Shown here: one piece after another, positions 1 through 11,981 of the stretch
Layout of the letters: every line of letters begins with the position of its first letter
Numbering within the stretch: position 1 is the first letter of the stretch
DNA from: Citrus sinensis
Lineage: Eukaryota; Streptophyta; Magnoliopsida; Sapindales; Rutaceae
DNA length: 64,000 nt
Assembly (NCBI RefSeq): GCF_022201045.2
Contig: NC_068558.1
Span: 4,927,501-4,991,500, forward strand
Direction of reading: 5' to 3'
Made by a program: the position numbers and the translations under genes
Notes under the pieces: model-generated
The model's input: only the letters and a program-made list of their open reading frames with translations
Database searches by the model: none
What the model was told of the DNA's origin: nothing

Positions 1-1
1 C

Positions 2-990
2 ACAACTGCAGTTTCTGCAGATCTTGGCACACATAGTTCTGTTAGAGGGGATTCTCGAGCACTGGCAACAGTCACTGCCATTATTGATGGTACTGGATCA
101 GTTGGTGCAGCACTTGGTCCCCTCCTTACTGGATTCCTTTCAACACAGGGGTGGGATGCTGTATTTATTATGTTAATGGTTGGTGCTCTTATTGCGGGGC
201 TTCTTTTGTCACGTCTTGTCATAGCTGAAATCACTGAGAAAATTAGAAGACCCGTAACTACAACAAATGGATGGCAAAATAATGAAGGTAACTTAATTGA
301 CTTATTTACAAACGACATTGCACATATAAAATTTGGATGTGTATTCAAGTCAAGGCAGTTTTCTCTTGAAACCATGAGCCATTTATTCCTTGTTTGATAT
401 TTAAGTGCTACAGCTTTTACTCTCCAATTGTTATGGAAAAAAACTGTAATTATGAAATAGAAATTAATAGTGTGTAGAAAATAATAATTTTGATAAAAAT
501 AGTAGAGATATTATAGGTTTTTTATCATATAAGTGGAGAATCAAATTAACTTAGCTTCCAGCAGTTAGTGTTTACCAAACTCTTTCTCAGTACTAAACAA
601 GGCTTTAGTTAATGATGGCTGCTAATCTTTTTGTATCATTTTAAGGTTAAGATATGTTCAGGGTATTCACCTAAGATATGAACAAACATGCTGATTTCCT
701 TTTTCTTCTGTCAGTTTCCCCATAGAAAAGAACTTGAGTGGGGATAGGGATCCTAGAGAAATTTTTTTTTTTTTTTTCACCATTGCACATAGAGCATGGC
801 TATAACCCAATATGTTGGGTAATTCCATTAATTCTTGTTAGAAATTGTTTTGCTTATCTGCCTTGTTGAAAACCCTTTTTCTTTCCTCCCCTTTTTTCTA
901 CCATTGCATCTATTCTATAGGCCTAATTCAGAAATTTTCTGCTATTTTGCAGCTCCTGCTACGCAGCCACTTCTTAGGGACCGAAGTTGA
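2..990 (+). CDS. 3' end of a glycerol-3-phosphate transporter-like MFS permease (partial)
   Basis: Only the last part of the gene is in the window. The reading frame enters at base 2 ([20 protein letters not shown]), runs to a GT donor after base 287, and resumes at 953 after a TTTTGCAG acceptor. The last codons read [12 protein letters not shown] and stop at 988-990. The conserved segment [19 protein letters not shown] followed by a hydrophobic stretch ([20 protein letters not shown]) matches the last transmembrane helices of plant glycerol-3-phosphate/phosphate antiporter-like proteins (G3Pp family, major facilitator superfamily), which resemble bacterial GlpT. Substrate is inferred from the family only. 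The 665-bp intron carries a MITE-like repeat near 400-610. The 3' UTR probably ends around 1350, after an AATAAA-like site at 1347. The exon join keeps frame, so the call is firm at family level. Confidence 0.85.
400..610. repeat. AT-rich MITE-like element inside the transporter intron
   Basis: This stretch contains AGCAGTTAGTGTTTACCAAA near 561-580 and AT-rich sequence with an ACTGTAATTATGAAATAGAA core. Closely similar sequence recurs at 14335-14590, 54685-54860 and 55470-55700, always ending in a motif like GCAGTTAGTGTTTATCAAAT. The dispersed copies and lack of coding capacity indicate a short non-autonomous element. I did not find a clean target duplication. Confidence 0.5.
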
Positions 991-3085
991 TCATCAGGTA
1001 TGCATCCTGAAGTTATAAAAGTTGAAGCGATTGAGACAAATGATAAACTATAGAAGTAGTAACAATAATAAGTGATGTATTTTTAGAAAGTTTTGACCGG
1101 TTTGGCTGTAGTTCATGTTACCTTCGCTAGTCAACTTTTTGTATAATGAATATGTGATGAGGAACGTGTAGAATTTCTTTCTTGTTGGAATTTTTATGCG
1201 AGTTGATTCAGTGGGAAATGAGGAAAAAGTAAAAGACTTCTGAAAGACACAGCCGGGGAACTTTGTTGTTCAATTGTGTGAAAGACTTCTGTGAGTACTA
1301 CACATGTTGTATGAGCAAATCTTGATGATTTTTGTGTTTGAAGAAAAATAAAATGGCATCGTTTGAATTTGTCAGATGCACTTCAACATTAGAATTGTGC
1401 TAATGCCACGGCCTTCTTGTTATGTGAGATTGTGTTTTGCTTATGGATGATGTAGATTTAATCATTTAATTTGTCAGTACTTTTAATGCCCAAGGTACAG
1501 ATAAAAAATCAGCATCTGGAATGGTCGACTTCATTTTTAGTAACTGATTTTTGCCCCCCGCCCAAAAAAAAAAAAAAATTGTTGAAGTTAAAAGTAATTT
1601 TTATGTATTTTTATAGTTTTAGAGTAAGATAATCAAAATTAATTGTATTAAGAAGCAATTTAAAAAACTTATGTCACAAAAAAAAAATAAAGAAAGGAGT
1701 TAATTGATTAATTCTCCAAGTTTTTTCTTTATTTGAATTTTATTAATAATGTGATTTTATTTTAATTATCTTTTTTCATAAATGAGGTGGTACAAAATTA
1801 ATTGTTGGCGAAAATGTTATCTCGATTATGAAATAAGAGAATTGAGATTCGAATTATATTTACATAACATTTAAAAGATTAACTTGTCATTACCCAAAAA
1901 GTTAACTTTTAATGGTAAGTTTATTTTATGGAATGAGAATATGGTGGACTCGGAATGAGATTTTAATGTTTATTTTGTAAAAATAAATAAGAATGAGAAT
2001 TTATTGAAATGTCATTAATGTGTTTACTTAACAAAATAAATAGGAATGAGAAATGAGAATCAATTTATCAAAATACCTATAGTATTAAATAATGTAATTT
2101 TTATTAATTAGATACATGCATAATATTAATAAAATAATAATAAATAAAATAATAAAGCTAATAAAATTTAATAATAATAATAATAATAATGATATTTAAA
2201 ATAATAAAATTAATTATGATTTAAACGAGAGTAATTAAGAAAATATAAAAAAATTAGAGAGATACAAAAATCAATGTAGGGAATGAAAATCTCTATTCTC
2301 AACCCCCTCATGTGAATGAAAATTTCATTCATTATTCTTAAATTATGTAAAAATAATATATTTTATTTTTATTTTCAAATTATATTTTATCAAATAAATA
2401 TAAATTTTATTTACATTCATTCATTCATTCATTCTGAATCCTTAAAACCTCGTGTAAACACATTATAAAATAATTAAGAAAAAAATACGGGAGGTTATTC
2501 CGTCTTCTAAGAGATTGAAAGGGACGAGCGAACGTCGGGATTCAAGATAGAAAGGACAGGTTGTTTGTAACGTTACAAATTACAATGCATCCCCAAATCC
2601 CTGCACAGAATTGGATTGGATAGGGTTCTGAGCCAACCAAAACGGCCCAACAGCTGTATTGAATAGACAAGACCAGCCTTTCATTTTAGCTTCATAGAGG
2701 CCTGGAAGTTCACCAGGCATCCTATGCTCTCGGCTGATTAGGATCACCACGTGTCTACTGTTCCTCTTTCTCGACTCTTCCAACGTTGTGGCCCGTTATC
2801 TTGCCTTGATTGCTCATCTTCGCCATTACCAGGAACTTGCATAAATAAATTATCGGTTCGCTCATGCTGTTCTATACGTTCCCCCCCTCCTTTTTTTCAG
2901 TTGCTGGTTACTTTTTTTTTTTTAGAGTTTTTGAGATTAAATAAATTATTTTATTTTTATTAATAAAAACTTAAAATTTTAAATTTTAAAAGTAGAGATT
3001 GAATTTTTTTTTAAATATTTAAATGTTTAAAATATCTTTTATTTATTGGATACTCTTATTTTATTTTTTTTATAATATAATTTTA
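991..3085. other. 3' UTR then AT-rich intergenic DNA
   Basis: The first ~360 bases are transporter 3' UTR. From 1550 to 2460 the sequence is very AT-rich. It has repeated GAATGAGAAT/ATTCATTCATTC motifs at opposite ends (about 1931-2060 and 2310-2436), suggesting an old, decayed inverted-repeat element. Bases 2540-2860 are of more normal composition but hold no convincing exon. No gene seen. Confidence 0.5.
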
Positions 3086-3099
3086 AAAAACATGCATAC

Positions 3100-3575
3100 T
3101 AATTTTTTTTTAATATTGATTACACATCATACTACTGTATTATATAAATATTTACAACTGCTATTATAATAGGCATTATGCATAACTGATATTTATATTA
3201 TTACATTAAATTTAATGAATTATATATCCAGACAAATATATTTACAACTGCTATTATAACAAATATTATACATAATTGTGACTTATATTATTATATTAAA
3301 TTCTATGAAGTACATGCCCAGACAAATAACTCTTACAGACGAGAGATGTACTGAACAATAACAAAGAGATTTTTTTTTTAAAAAAAATATATTGTCAATT
3401 TTATAATGTTTGTTGCTCCATTACATAAGAAAACAAAATCCTTTATACGCAAACCTCACAATGAATGGGAGGGAAGTAGAGAATAGAGTCTCTCCATAGC
3501 ACTGAAAAGATGATTGGCGCTGGGACTTGATGACGTCAGTAGTGCCACTGAGCTACGCAATGCTCAGTGGTTAAC
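3100..3575 (-). mobile_element. tRNA-derived SINE-like retroposon, minus strand, with duplicated tail
   Basis: Read on the minus strand, the head carries GCGTAGCTCAGTGGCAC (A box of a tRNA-type pol III promoter) and then CATCAAGTCCCAG (B box) about 20 bases on. The element ends in a poly(A), seen as the T run at 3102-3112. The tail shares long stretches with the element at 48068-48384 (for example CAGACGAGAGATGT and GATTACACATCA). A 90-bp unit in the tail is duplicated in tandem (TTTACAACTGCTATTATAA at 3151 and again at 3241). No target duplication was found, so the ends are approximate. Confidence 0.6.
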
Positions 3576-4400
3576 TGAAACAAATGCTGAAAATAAATCC
3601 GAATATATTATTTTTAATATATTAAATTATATGATATTTGAAGATATTAATTAATTCATATTCGAATCAAATAAAATTCTTTCAATAAACATTTAACACA
3701 GTAATATTTTAAAAATATCGAACTAAAGATCTTTGTTAAATACCAACAACCAATTATATTATTATTACTCGCATATAGACGCAAGGAATATGTTAAAATA
3801 GAACTGAAGGCTACGACAGTGGATGGTAAAGGGCGGAGGCAAGTCCTGATTGTTCTATTATTGTGTGTTTTGTGGATGTCTGCTGCTTTTGCATTGTCAG
3901 AGCCATTGTGTGAACCGAAAGACTTGAGATGGGTGGGGTGGGGGCAAGTCGAACCAGCCAATTCCTCCAACACGACCCAAGTCATCAAATGAAATGCCTC
4001 AAACCACCATCCATGATTAATTAAATCTTAGTGTGCCTGCACAGCATAGACATGCTGAACAACTTGACCTGTATTTTCTGAGAAAATGCGGCCACTGCTT
4101 GTGTGGCCTGGAGGTTTTGAACTCCTCCCTGGCAAAATAAACATCATATTAAATTTACAAATTCACAAAATAAGCTGTAAAATAAATGTAATGTAATTCT
4201 TAAAAAAAATAAAGTTGTCATTAGGGACAAGACAGGAGGGTGCATTCCGTAAAACAAAAAGCAATTAAATTCCGTCATCATACGTGTCAAACAGCAATTA
4301 TGTCGGATACGGATAGCAATAGCATCAACCGTCCATTCACATACCAAAAATATGAGAATTCGTACGATTGATTGATTCTTCAAAAATCAATATAATTTCC
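3576..4400. other. Intergenic region upstream of the AGP gene
   Basis: AT-rich spacer. Short open frames on the minus strand here have no recognisable family. The last ~300 bases are presumably the AGP promoter. Confidence 0.4.
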
Positions 4401-4403
4401 CCG

Positions 4404-4411
4404 TTATAAAT
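4404..4411 (+). promoter_or_regulatory. TATA box of the AGP gene
   Basis: TTATAAAT lies about 120 bases before the ATG at 4528. This leaves room for a 5' leader of roughly 90 bases, rich in CT and CCTCCT-like tracts. It is the only good TATA match close to this start. Confidence 0.5.
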
Positions 4412-4527
4412 GTACCCACCAACTACTCTCCTCCTTCCTACACCTCACAATTAGAAACAAACTCTACTCCAGCAAGTACTCTCCTCTTTTCTCCTCCCAG
4501 TTCTCAAGTACACAGAGAGAAGCAAGC

Positions 4528-5136
4528 ATGGCTGTCTCACGTGCCATGCTCCTGCTGATTTTCTCTTTTGCTCTCACCTCATATGCCACAGCTCAAGGCC
4601 CAGCATCATCACCATCAATGCCACCAAAGTCCACCCCCAACCACCCACCACCACCCATGGCCATGGCGCCGTCGCCAAAATCCTCCCCCAACCCCCCACC
4701 ACCACCCATGGCCATGGCGCCGTCGCCAAAATCCTCCCCCAACCCCCCACCACCGCCCATGGCCATGGCGCCGTCACCAAGATCCTCCCCCAGCCCCCCA
4801 CCACCACCCATGGCCACGGCTCCGTCGACCCCACCTCCCACAATGTCAATGACCCCATCAATGAGCCCAGCAGAGAACCCCATGGCGCCACCCCCATCGA
4901 CAGGTGCTGCCTCACCACCTTCACCAGTTGCGCCGGGACCGGAGTCGCCCACGATGCAGCCAACGGCGCCGTCAATGCCACCGTCAGGTATAACGTCACC
5001 ACCAATGGCCAACCCTCCTTCAGGTATAACGCCACCACCAATGGCCAGCCCTCCTTCCGGAGCCTTTGTGCGTGGAAGCACGGGTTTGTTAGCATCGGCA
5101 TTGCTTGGAGGAGTTGCTCTACTGCTCTTTGTTTAA
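4528..5136 (+). CDS. Classical arabinogalactan protein, GPI-anchored, with Pro-rich 17-residue repeats
   Basis: A 202-residue intronless protein. Residues 1-22 (MAVSRAMLLLIFSFALTSYA...) form a signal peptide, with mature start probably at Gln23. The body is almost entirely P, A, S, T and M. Four tandem 17-residue units of the type SPKSSPNPPPPPMAMAP lie at about residues 34-101, then SPP/APS-rich sequence and two copies of PPSGITSPPMANP-like motifs. The last ~20 residues (GLLASALLGGVALLLFV) are a hydrophobic GPI-addition signal. AP/SP dipeptides are the usual sites of Hyp arabinogalactosylation. The PPPPP runs would be arabinosylated as in extensins, so the protein is a slightly hybrid AGP. 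It would act at the plasma membrane/cell wall. Homologues of this class are 130-250 residues long. Substrate or partner cannot be read from sequence. Confidence 0.92.
   Translation: MAVSRAMLLLIFSFALTSYATAQGPASSPSMPPKSTPNHPPPPMAMAPSPKSSPNPPPPPMAMAPSPKSSPNPPPPPMAMAPSPRSSPSPPPPPMATAPSTPPPTMSMTPSMSPAENPMAPPPSTGAASPPSPVAPGPESPTMQPTAPSMPPSGITSPPMANPPSGITPPPMASPPSGAFVRGSTGLLASALLGGVALLLFV
4627..4830 (+). repeat. 51-bp coding minisatellite in the AGP gene
   Basis: Four tandem copies of a 51-bp unit encode KSSPNPPPPPMAMAPSP-type repeats. The two central copies are almost identical at DNA level (CCATGGCCATGGCGCCGTC recurs), so copy number is likely to vary between alleles. Confidence 0.8.
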
Positions 5137-7397
5137 TCAGAACACAGTGTTGTTTATTGTTATTGTTTCCAAGTCTCCATTTTTATCCTCGTAGATTATT
5201 AATTTGGATATTTATTTGTGTATCCTTTGTTATGTCTCCCTTACTTTTTTTTTTTTTTTTTTCCCCTCCCCTGATTTTTGTTTCTTCTATAAGTTGGTGA
5301 TTCATGGAGCTGCTGCATATTCGTGATTTGTGAGAGGATGTTTAATTTAGAGATTTCATCAGTTGGGAATGTTACAGCTCTTGTGTAGCATTTTGACTTT
5401 ACCGAAATAAGAGACACTTTGTGATCTTATTTAATTTCTTGGTGTTTTTAACATGGGGGCACAAGCTTCATCATTAGCTTACCTTAAGATCCTTTTCATC
5501 GACAAGTTCATTGGAAATGCTTTCAATTTCACTCCAAAGTCTTATTATTTTGACTAAGATAAGAAGAAGGAAGCTTGGGAGTGAATTTTATCATTCATCA
5601 AATTAAGGAAAACAAATACCTATAACATAACCAAGAGCTATTAAGCTAATCGGTGATCCATTTAATTTCAGTAGCCCGGTTTCTCAAATTTTAGTTAATG
5701 GTGCTGTCCAAATGAATAAACAAGCAAAGCTAATTAATTATAATTATTTAATTAATTAAAAGGTTTGGTGGGCGAGTTGCTACTTGCTAGAGTGGTAGAT
5801 GGAGTGATGAGTAGGAGCAATAGTAGTAATGGTGGCGAAGGAATGGATAGATGGAAAAGTTAGGTGCTAATGCTATTGCTCTTGGCAGCTGTTAAGGTAT
5901 AATGAAATTAGAATAAAACCCAAAAAAAAAAATGTGGAATAAATGAATAGCCTTTTGGAAAATAGAAAATGGGAAAGTTGTCTTTTTGGTTTAGGAGAAG
6001 AGAGGCAGAGTTAAAAGAGGAATGGGCTTTTAGTGGTGGAAAGCATGAGGGAAAAGAAAAGAGAGGATGGATCTTTCATTTGTTGTTGGTGCCTTGGTGG
6101 TGGTAGTGGTGGTGGGACTATTCTTTGAGACACATCAGTGTGAGAAGGAAAGTGATATTCACATGGTGTGTTAGCCCCACTCCGCTTGAGACACATCACA
6201 AATTTGGGCTTTTGCGAGGGGGTGAAGAGATTTTTTTATTTACATTTATATTTTTTGAGGCTCATAACGAATTATAAAAAAGCTTTAATGGAAAAAAAAA
6301 AAAAAACAATGTCATTAATATTGTTGTGTAAGAGACAATGAGACAACCGATTTGAATGCAAAACAAAGCAAAACCTCTCAAATTTCCAAGACAAAACTTA
6401 AAACAACCGACAGAATGATCAAAATATCATAATTCCTCTCTCCCCATCCGCATTTGTTCCAATCATCCTGTAGAACAATCTTGTCTTCTTTAGTCTCGAA
6501 ACGTTTTCATGGTTTACCATGAGTGCTAACAAAAAGAAAGTTGAAACACCTGCATCTATTCATTTTTATTTTTTAGTTCTCATCCCCAGTAACCAATAAT
6601 TGATGAGTGTCATTTTATTGCTGAAAATGAAGAGAACTGATTCATTCTGTAGTTAAAGGGACATAAGAATCTCTGGCCAAATGGAAAGTGTATATAAGCA
6701 TTGGATTCTTCACAAAAAAAGCTAATCAGTAAAGAATCATCACTATCCTTTTTATCTTTGCTTGCCTCCACGGTCCACAAAAGCATGATCATACGAATTC
6801 CATTATTTTCAATGATATCTTTGTAGAAACCTCTACTAAGATTTCTCTTTATCTCTGCAAAATTTACCCAGCCCAGCAATCCCTATACTTGGCAAGAAGC
6901 ATGTGCATAATCGGGTCACATATGGATAAAAATCCTAACACCAAATTCCCATTGTCAAATTGTTAAGCCATCAGAGCTCATAAAAAATCCTAAGGCTTGT
7001 AATCATTGTTAGAAACTTAACAAAAAAGAATGAGCTTAGCAAGGAAATTCTCTTGCCCCACACCTGTAGGAGGAAGTTAAATAAGATTAGATACAAAAGA
7101 AAACAGAGAGACTTTTTTGTTTGTTCATCAATATCATCAACTCTACTCAGTTAAATAACTCAAATCTTCATAGTCAAGAACACATGAAAGACTGCCTACA
7201 AGGTTTTTTTTTTTTGGCTCAACATTCTTAATCAGCTTTAATAGGTTTTGATTTTGCGATAATCTAAGTTACCTTTGTCATCTCTTCTTTGGTATATAAC
7301 AAAGCCAATCAAGGGTTGAAAAATGGTATCAGATGAGATCATTCTGGTGGGGAATTTGACTGGTGTGTGCTCTAATTCTTGTACATATCTGTTATCT
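5137..7397. other. AGP 3' UTR and intergenic spacer
   Basis: The AGP 3' UTR runs to roughly 5420. From 5450 to 7397 I see no supportable gene. A minus-strand open frame at 6879-6610 (reading FAEIKRNLSRGFYKDIIENN) looks more protein-like than its surroundings but matches nothing I know, and there is no partner exon. The part just before 7397 is the 3' UTR of the minus-strand gene ending at 7398. Confidence 0.45.
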
Positions 7398-10300
7398 CTA
7401 CTTCTTTCTTTGTTTTCTTCGGCATTCAAAACAGTCACTACATGCAGGTTTAATTCTACTTGAGGAACTGATTTCGAGCTTGCTGGATGGTACTTTCAGG
7501 TCTTCTACAAGGATTTGACGGAGCTTCTTATTCTCCTCCATAAGTTCTTCAATGATTTGCTGGTGTTTTAAAATCTGTATATCATAGATGTCAACGATAA
7601 ATTTAGAATCTACCACACTTAATTGCTAAATGAGGTTAACAGTTTGGGGAATCTCAAAATGCATTGACAAACTCCAATGTTAGGCTAAAATTTATGGAGC
7701 TTCTCCATTGGATGATTGGAATTCTCCAATGGAATAAAAACACGCCTACAAATTGGATTGAAGATCAGTTGAAATGACACTTAAAACTTGGAGGATTACC
7801 ATTTGAAGCATGTTGTTTTCAGACTGCAAGCGTCCAGCCTACAAAGCAAAACCACCTGATCAGAACTTCTGATTGCACATTCAAGCAAGATACTATAATA
7901 TCAAGTTGACAGAACATCAAGTCTATGTCCAGTTCTGTAATTTTCAAGGCACTGGCTCATAATTCTGAGGAGAGATTTGTCAAGGATATGTAGTTGCTAA
8001 GATTATACAAAGGCAGCCCATAAAATATGCATCTTTAACACTCATTGATACAAAATGTAATTGCCAGCACACTAATAATCAGACAAGATTTATGTCTTTA
8101 ACAGATTGGTTATGAAGAAGCCTACAAGCTATCAACTGTGAAAGAAATTATATTATAGATGCCAACAAAATAGGAAGTAAACTTAAAGAATTTTCAAATA
8201 TGTGATAAACCTTAATTGAATAATCACATTCACTATAAACATAAAAGAGGCAAAATAATACTTTAGAACCTGAAATAATTGCGCCAGACCTAGCTCTAGG
8301 ATAATGAATCCCAGAGTTAATGCCAAGAATGATGTAGAGAAGGCTTTTCAAAGTAGATGTGATAGCTATTGAAGTATAGAAACTATACATACCACTTCAT
8401 TGAGGTTCACACCCTCTTCCCTTAAAAGTGGATTCTGGAGAAAATGACTGAGGACATTTTCAGTTCGGCCGAAAGATGCGTTAACTGGAGTGCTTTGAGA
8501 CGCACGTTCTGGCATTTTAGTTGCCAACTGCATTATATTTCCCATTGAGCTCTGGCCCGATGGTTCATTTATTATTCCCATGCCACTTTGCAACGAAGTT
8601 GGGAGGACACTTTGACTGATGGATGGACTGGAAGCCCTTCCAAACTTCAACATCAACTTTGCCATTGCTTGCTAGTAGATTTGGAGTGCAAATTTCAGAT
8701 AAAAGAATGGAAAACCTTAACAGTTAACATACACATCGGAAGTTAAAATAACACATACCACAAGACAAGATTGAATCTGATGCATCACGCTAGGTTTCAC
8801 AGCAAGACCTACCATACAGACACCAATTTCAGCCATCAATAAAATCATTTACTTTTATCATTGATAATGCATTAATGAGGATGGATGAGTGCAGCCTCCT
8901 GATTATACAAAGCTTGCAGCTATGAAAAAATTATTTTATTTTATTTTTCTAAAAAAAAACGGGTGTGTTATAGCTTCTCTAAGTTTCAGCAGGCTCACTC
9001 AGTTATAACCATAACTGCCAAAGGTACATTATGCAAGCATAGAAACAACATCCTTCCTCAAATCCTCTTTTTCATCACTATGTACTTCTTACTTTGTAGA
9101 TAGAAACCTGTGGAAGATTATATGCAGCTCAGCTTCTATATCACGCTATATAACACTTCAATATCATCCCACTCACTTATATAGATTATTCTACCCTTGT
9201 TCATAAATGGTTATGTAAAATCAACTTATTTCTGAATGAGCCTCAGCTCCTTAATCTTTGTGATCCAGTGCTATCTATTTATATAAATTGTGTCCCTATC
9301 CCTTCCCAACTACCATCTTTGAAAAGAGTTCTTTGGTTATTTCTCTTATAGGCAGTTAATTTCATTGTACCACAATGAAAAATAAAATGAAAGACAAACT
9401 CCAAACAGAATGCTCCAAAACTACCTCTTTGCAAATATTATCCACCTTACTAAGGGTATTGCAGTTTGCTATCTTAATGCTAAAAGGGTAGTTAGAACTT
9501 ATTAAGATGATATGCCACACATTCCCATGTTAAATTTAGAACTGTGACACCAGCAACCTCTTGGCATGGAAGGAGTTTGCAATGGCTCAAGAATCATTAG
9601 ACTTCCCCAGTTATATGTAAAGTGGCATCTACACATACTAATAAATTAACAAATCAGTGTTTTTTTTCCTTTTTCCTTATTCTGAGTACATCATAATGAC
9701 ATACCAACTCCAAAACCATATCCAAAACCGACTCCACATCCAAGGCCTGCTTGAATTTTTTCGGCGCCAAACTTCCTCAACTGAAGCACGAGAAATAAGA
9801 GATAAGCAGACAGATTTTACACATTTAACATCCAGAAGAAGAAACAATATTAATAACAGAAGAAAAATATTTATACTTCACTTACAGCATTATTTACATG
9901 TCTGCTAACACCAGAAAATGCATCAGTGGCACCTCTTGTTGCACTCAAGACTTCACCCACTATTGGCATTCGGCCTGGAACAGAATATAAATAAACATTT
10001 TCAGGTTAGCAGAACTATAGACAGAAAAATGCAGAAGAAAGAAATCGTAACATCCATCCTAAACCATGCAATGTCATTCCACAAAAAGCAAATATTCATA
10101 ACCCTAGTCTTTTTCTGTATCCCCTATAATACTCGAGTTGATACAGGAGAAGAATTCAAACAAATACTTGTAAATAGCAAGATTAGAATCAGTGATCAAC
10201 CAGGCTCCTAGAGCTTCCAAGTGGCAGGAAATCAATGTAAATGAAAATGCTTACACAATTTCAGCATTTCATCGTAGGGAACTATCCAATTCATCAGCTA

Positions 10301-10881
10301 TGGAACATCGAAATACGCAAGAATCAAATAGTATATTGTGGATAAGTGATAGCACATTGATTGATATGATGCCAGAGAAATAACAGAACTACCGAACATT
10401 AGAAACTCAAAAGATTCAAAATTTTACAAAAAATTTAACAGATGAACACACACAAAAAGCAAAACCATACAGTCACCGAAAAACAAAGTGACAGAAAAAT
10501 GACGCATACACGGTTTCTTAGCTAGAAAATCTCGATGGGTTTTTCCATTATCAGAATTAAATAAACCTCCCAAGTTCATTCTTTTTTTTTTTTTCCCTTG
10601 TGCGGGGTGGGTTTTGGATAGAAACTTATATCGATAATCCGTAGTGTGTGTGGGTGTGTGGGAGTGTTTTATGGTGATGGCCAAAGGGCGGGTTGTAAAA
10701 TAGTACCAAGATTGACGAGGCCGGGAACACCGATACCAATACCACAACCGATGCCAAAGCCTGTAAATACTTGAAGTACTTTGAAAGAAAACGGATTCTC
10801 CAGTCTGATTCCTTCAAAAGCTTTTGTTTGATTGTCAATCACCATCATGCTACTTTTACTGCTGCTGCTCCTGCTCTCCAT
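7398..10881 (-). CDS. Uncharacterised plant protein: Gly-rich N-terminal half, C-terminal coiled coil and basic tail
   Basis: Seven exons join in frame (minus strand): 10881-10707, 9974-9886, 9780-9705, 8808-8759, 8671-8393, 7838-7800 and 7574-7398, giving 294 residues. All introns are GT..AG. Residues ~20-100 hold VIDNQTKAFEGIRLENPFSF, then GFGIGCGIGIGV and LGCGVGFGYGFGVG, short Gly-rich hydrophobic stretches that could enter membranes or pack tightly. The middle is Ser/Gln-rich and low in structure. Near the C-terminus, RLQSENNMLQMILKHQQIIE and ELMEENKKLRQILVEDL form a heptad-like coiled coil, followed by a Cys pair and a basic tail (CSDCFECRRKQRKK). The conserved exon structure and lack of frame breaks mark it as a real gene. 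I recognise it as a widespread plant family but know no established function. TGGGCT/AGCCCA elements lie upstream (11070-11130). Confidence 0.8.
9657..9704. other. T-rich stretch in intron 3 of the unknown gene
   Basis: The large introns (10706-9975, 9704-8809, 8392-7839) hold no other gene that I can support. Open frames there on either strand are short and without family features. Confidence 0.4.
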
Positions 10882-11981
10882 TCTTCAACAAGCCCCCTCT
10901 TTCTCTATCTCTACATGTTCTTTGTCATCCTTCTCTATTACTCTTGTCTAAAACTAATAAAATCATTTGTTCTGTATATTGTACTCCTCTTCTGAGTTCC
11001 GAGTTCCGAGTTCAGAAACATTTGGTGGTGGAAGTGAGACGAGACCTTACTCCTCAGGTGTAGCTTCACTTAATGGGCTGGGCTTCATGGGTTCCAAGCC
11101 ATTAGGACCCATTAAATTTGGACAAGCCCAGAACTTTTTTTGCTTTTGGACAGTCAAATTGGACATTTTTCTTATTCCACTCATTGGGACCTAGGGTGGT
11201 TTTGCCCAGAGAGAGAGAGAGTGTGTGTGAAGTTTTAAGACTTTGCACAAGAAACCTTATTTTCCCATGTGGAAAGGGAAATCAAGTCTTCGTTAAAAAG
11301 GTGGGAACAAGCAATTAATCATCATCAAACCATACATCCACCAACATATTTGCTTTATTGCTCAAGATTTTCAATAACGTGGCCAGCAGACCCAGTTTGA
11401 TTTGTAACTCCAAACACCACTGAGGCTGTCTGTAGTCTCTAAATGTTTACTTTGAAAAGAAGCATGTGCATAAGCTAATGCCGAGGGCATATCTGTCAAG
11501 TGAAAAAAATAGTAATTAAACAATCATTGGCATTTCCCTAGAATGAGGGGCAAACAAGGCCAGCATTGTTGAATCTTCATTGTGAAGATCAAATTTGCCT
11601 CTCAATTGCTAACTGACTCACTATCAGTGTCAACCATCACTTTATTGTATAGCATAAGCAATAATCCAACACCATTCTTGAATCTCCATTATGAATGAAG
11701 AGCTAAAGATATGGCAATGGCCCATTGCGGCCCTAAATAAATAAAATACTATGTTTGAAAAAGTACCCATTTTACTAGATAGTCAGACACTGATCACAAT
11801 TAGAGCATCAATGCCTTTACCTTCTGAATCTTTTATAACCCAAATTAATTAGAGAAAGATACATCGCATTAAATGCCACAATTATGCCTTTTTCATCATT
11901 CAAATACAGAAGCAACAACAGAAGAACAAAGTGTTACAACACCAATTTACATGAAATCGTGAGAGCTATGCTCAAACCCTC
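10882..11981. other. Promoter region of the unknown gene and 3' flank of the BAHD-like gene
   Basis: Bases 11065-11130 carry several TGGGCT/AGCCCA-type motifs (site II-like) within 250 bases of the minus-strand ATG at 10881. From 11330 to 11980 the sequence is AT-rich 3' flank of the BAHD-like gene. A GAGAGA/GTGTGT run sits at 11207-11229. No further gene seen. Confidence 0.45.

Noticed and set aside
4574..5101. Long minus-strand open frames opposite the AGP gene
   Set aside because: They are the antisense image of a biased CCA/GCC-rich sequence. The plus frame has a signal peptide and GPI tail; the antisense frames have no domain.
6610..6879. Minus-strand frame FAEIKRNLSRGFYKDIIENN..
   Set aside because: Looks somewhat protein-like, but I know no family for it and no splice partner is visible; kept only as a note in the spacer entry.
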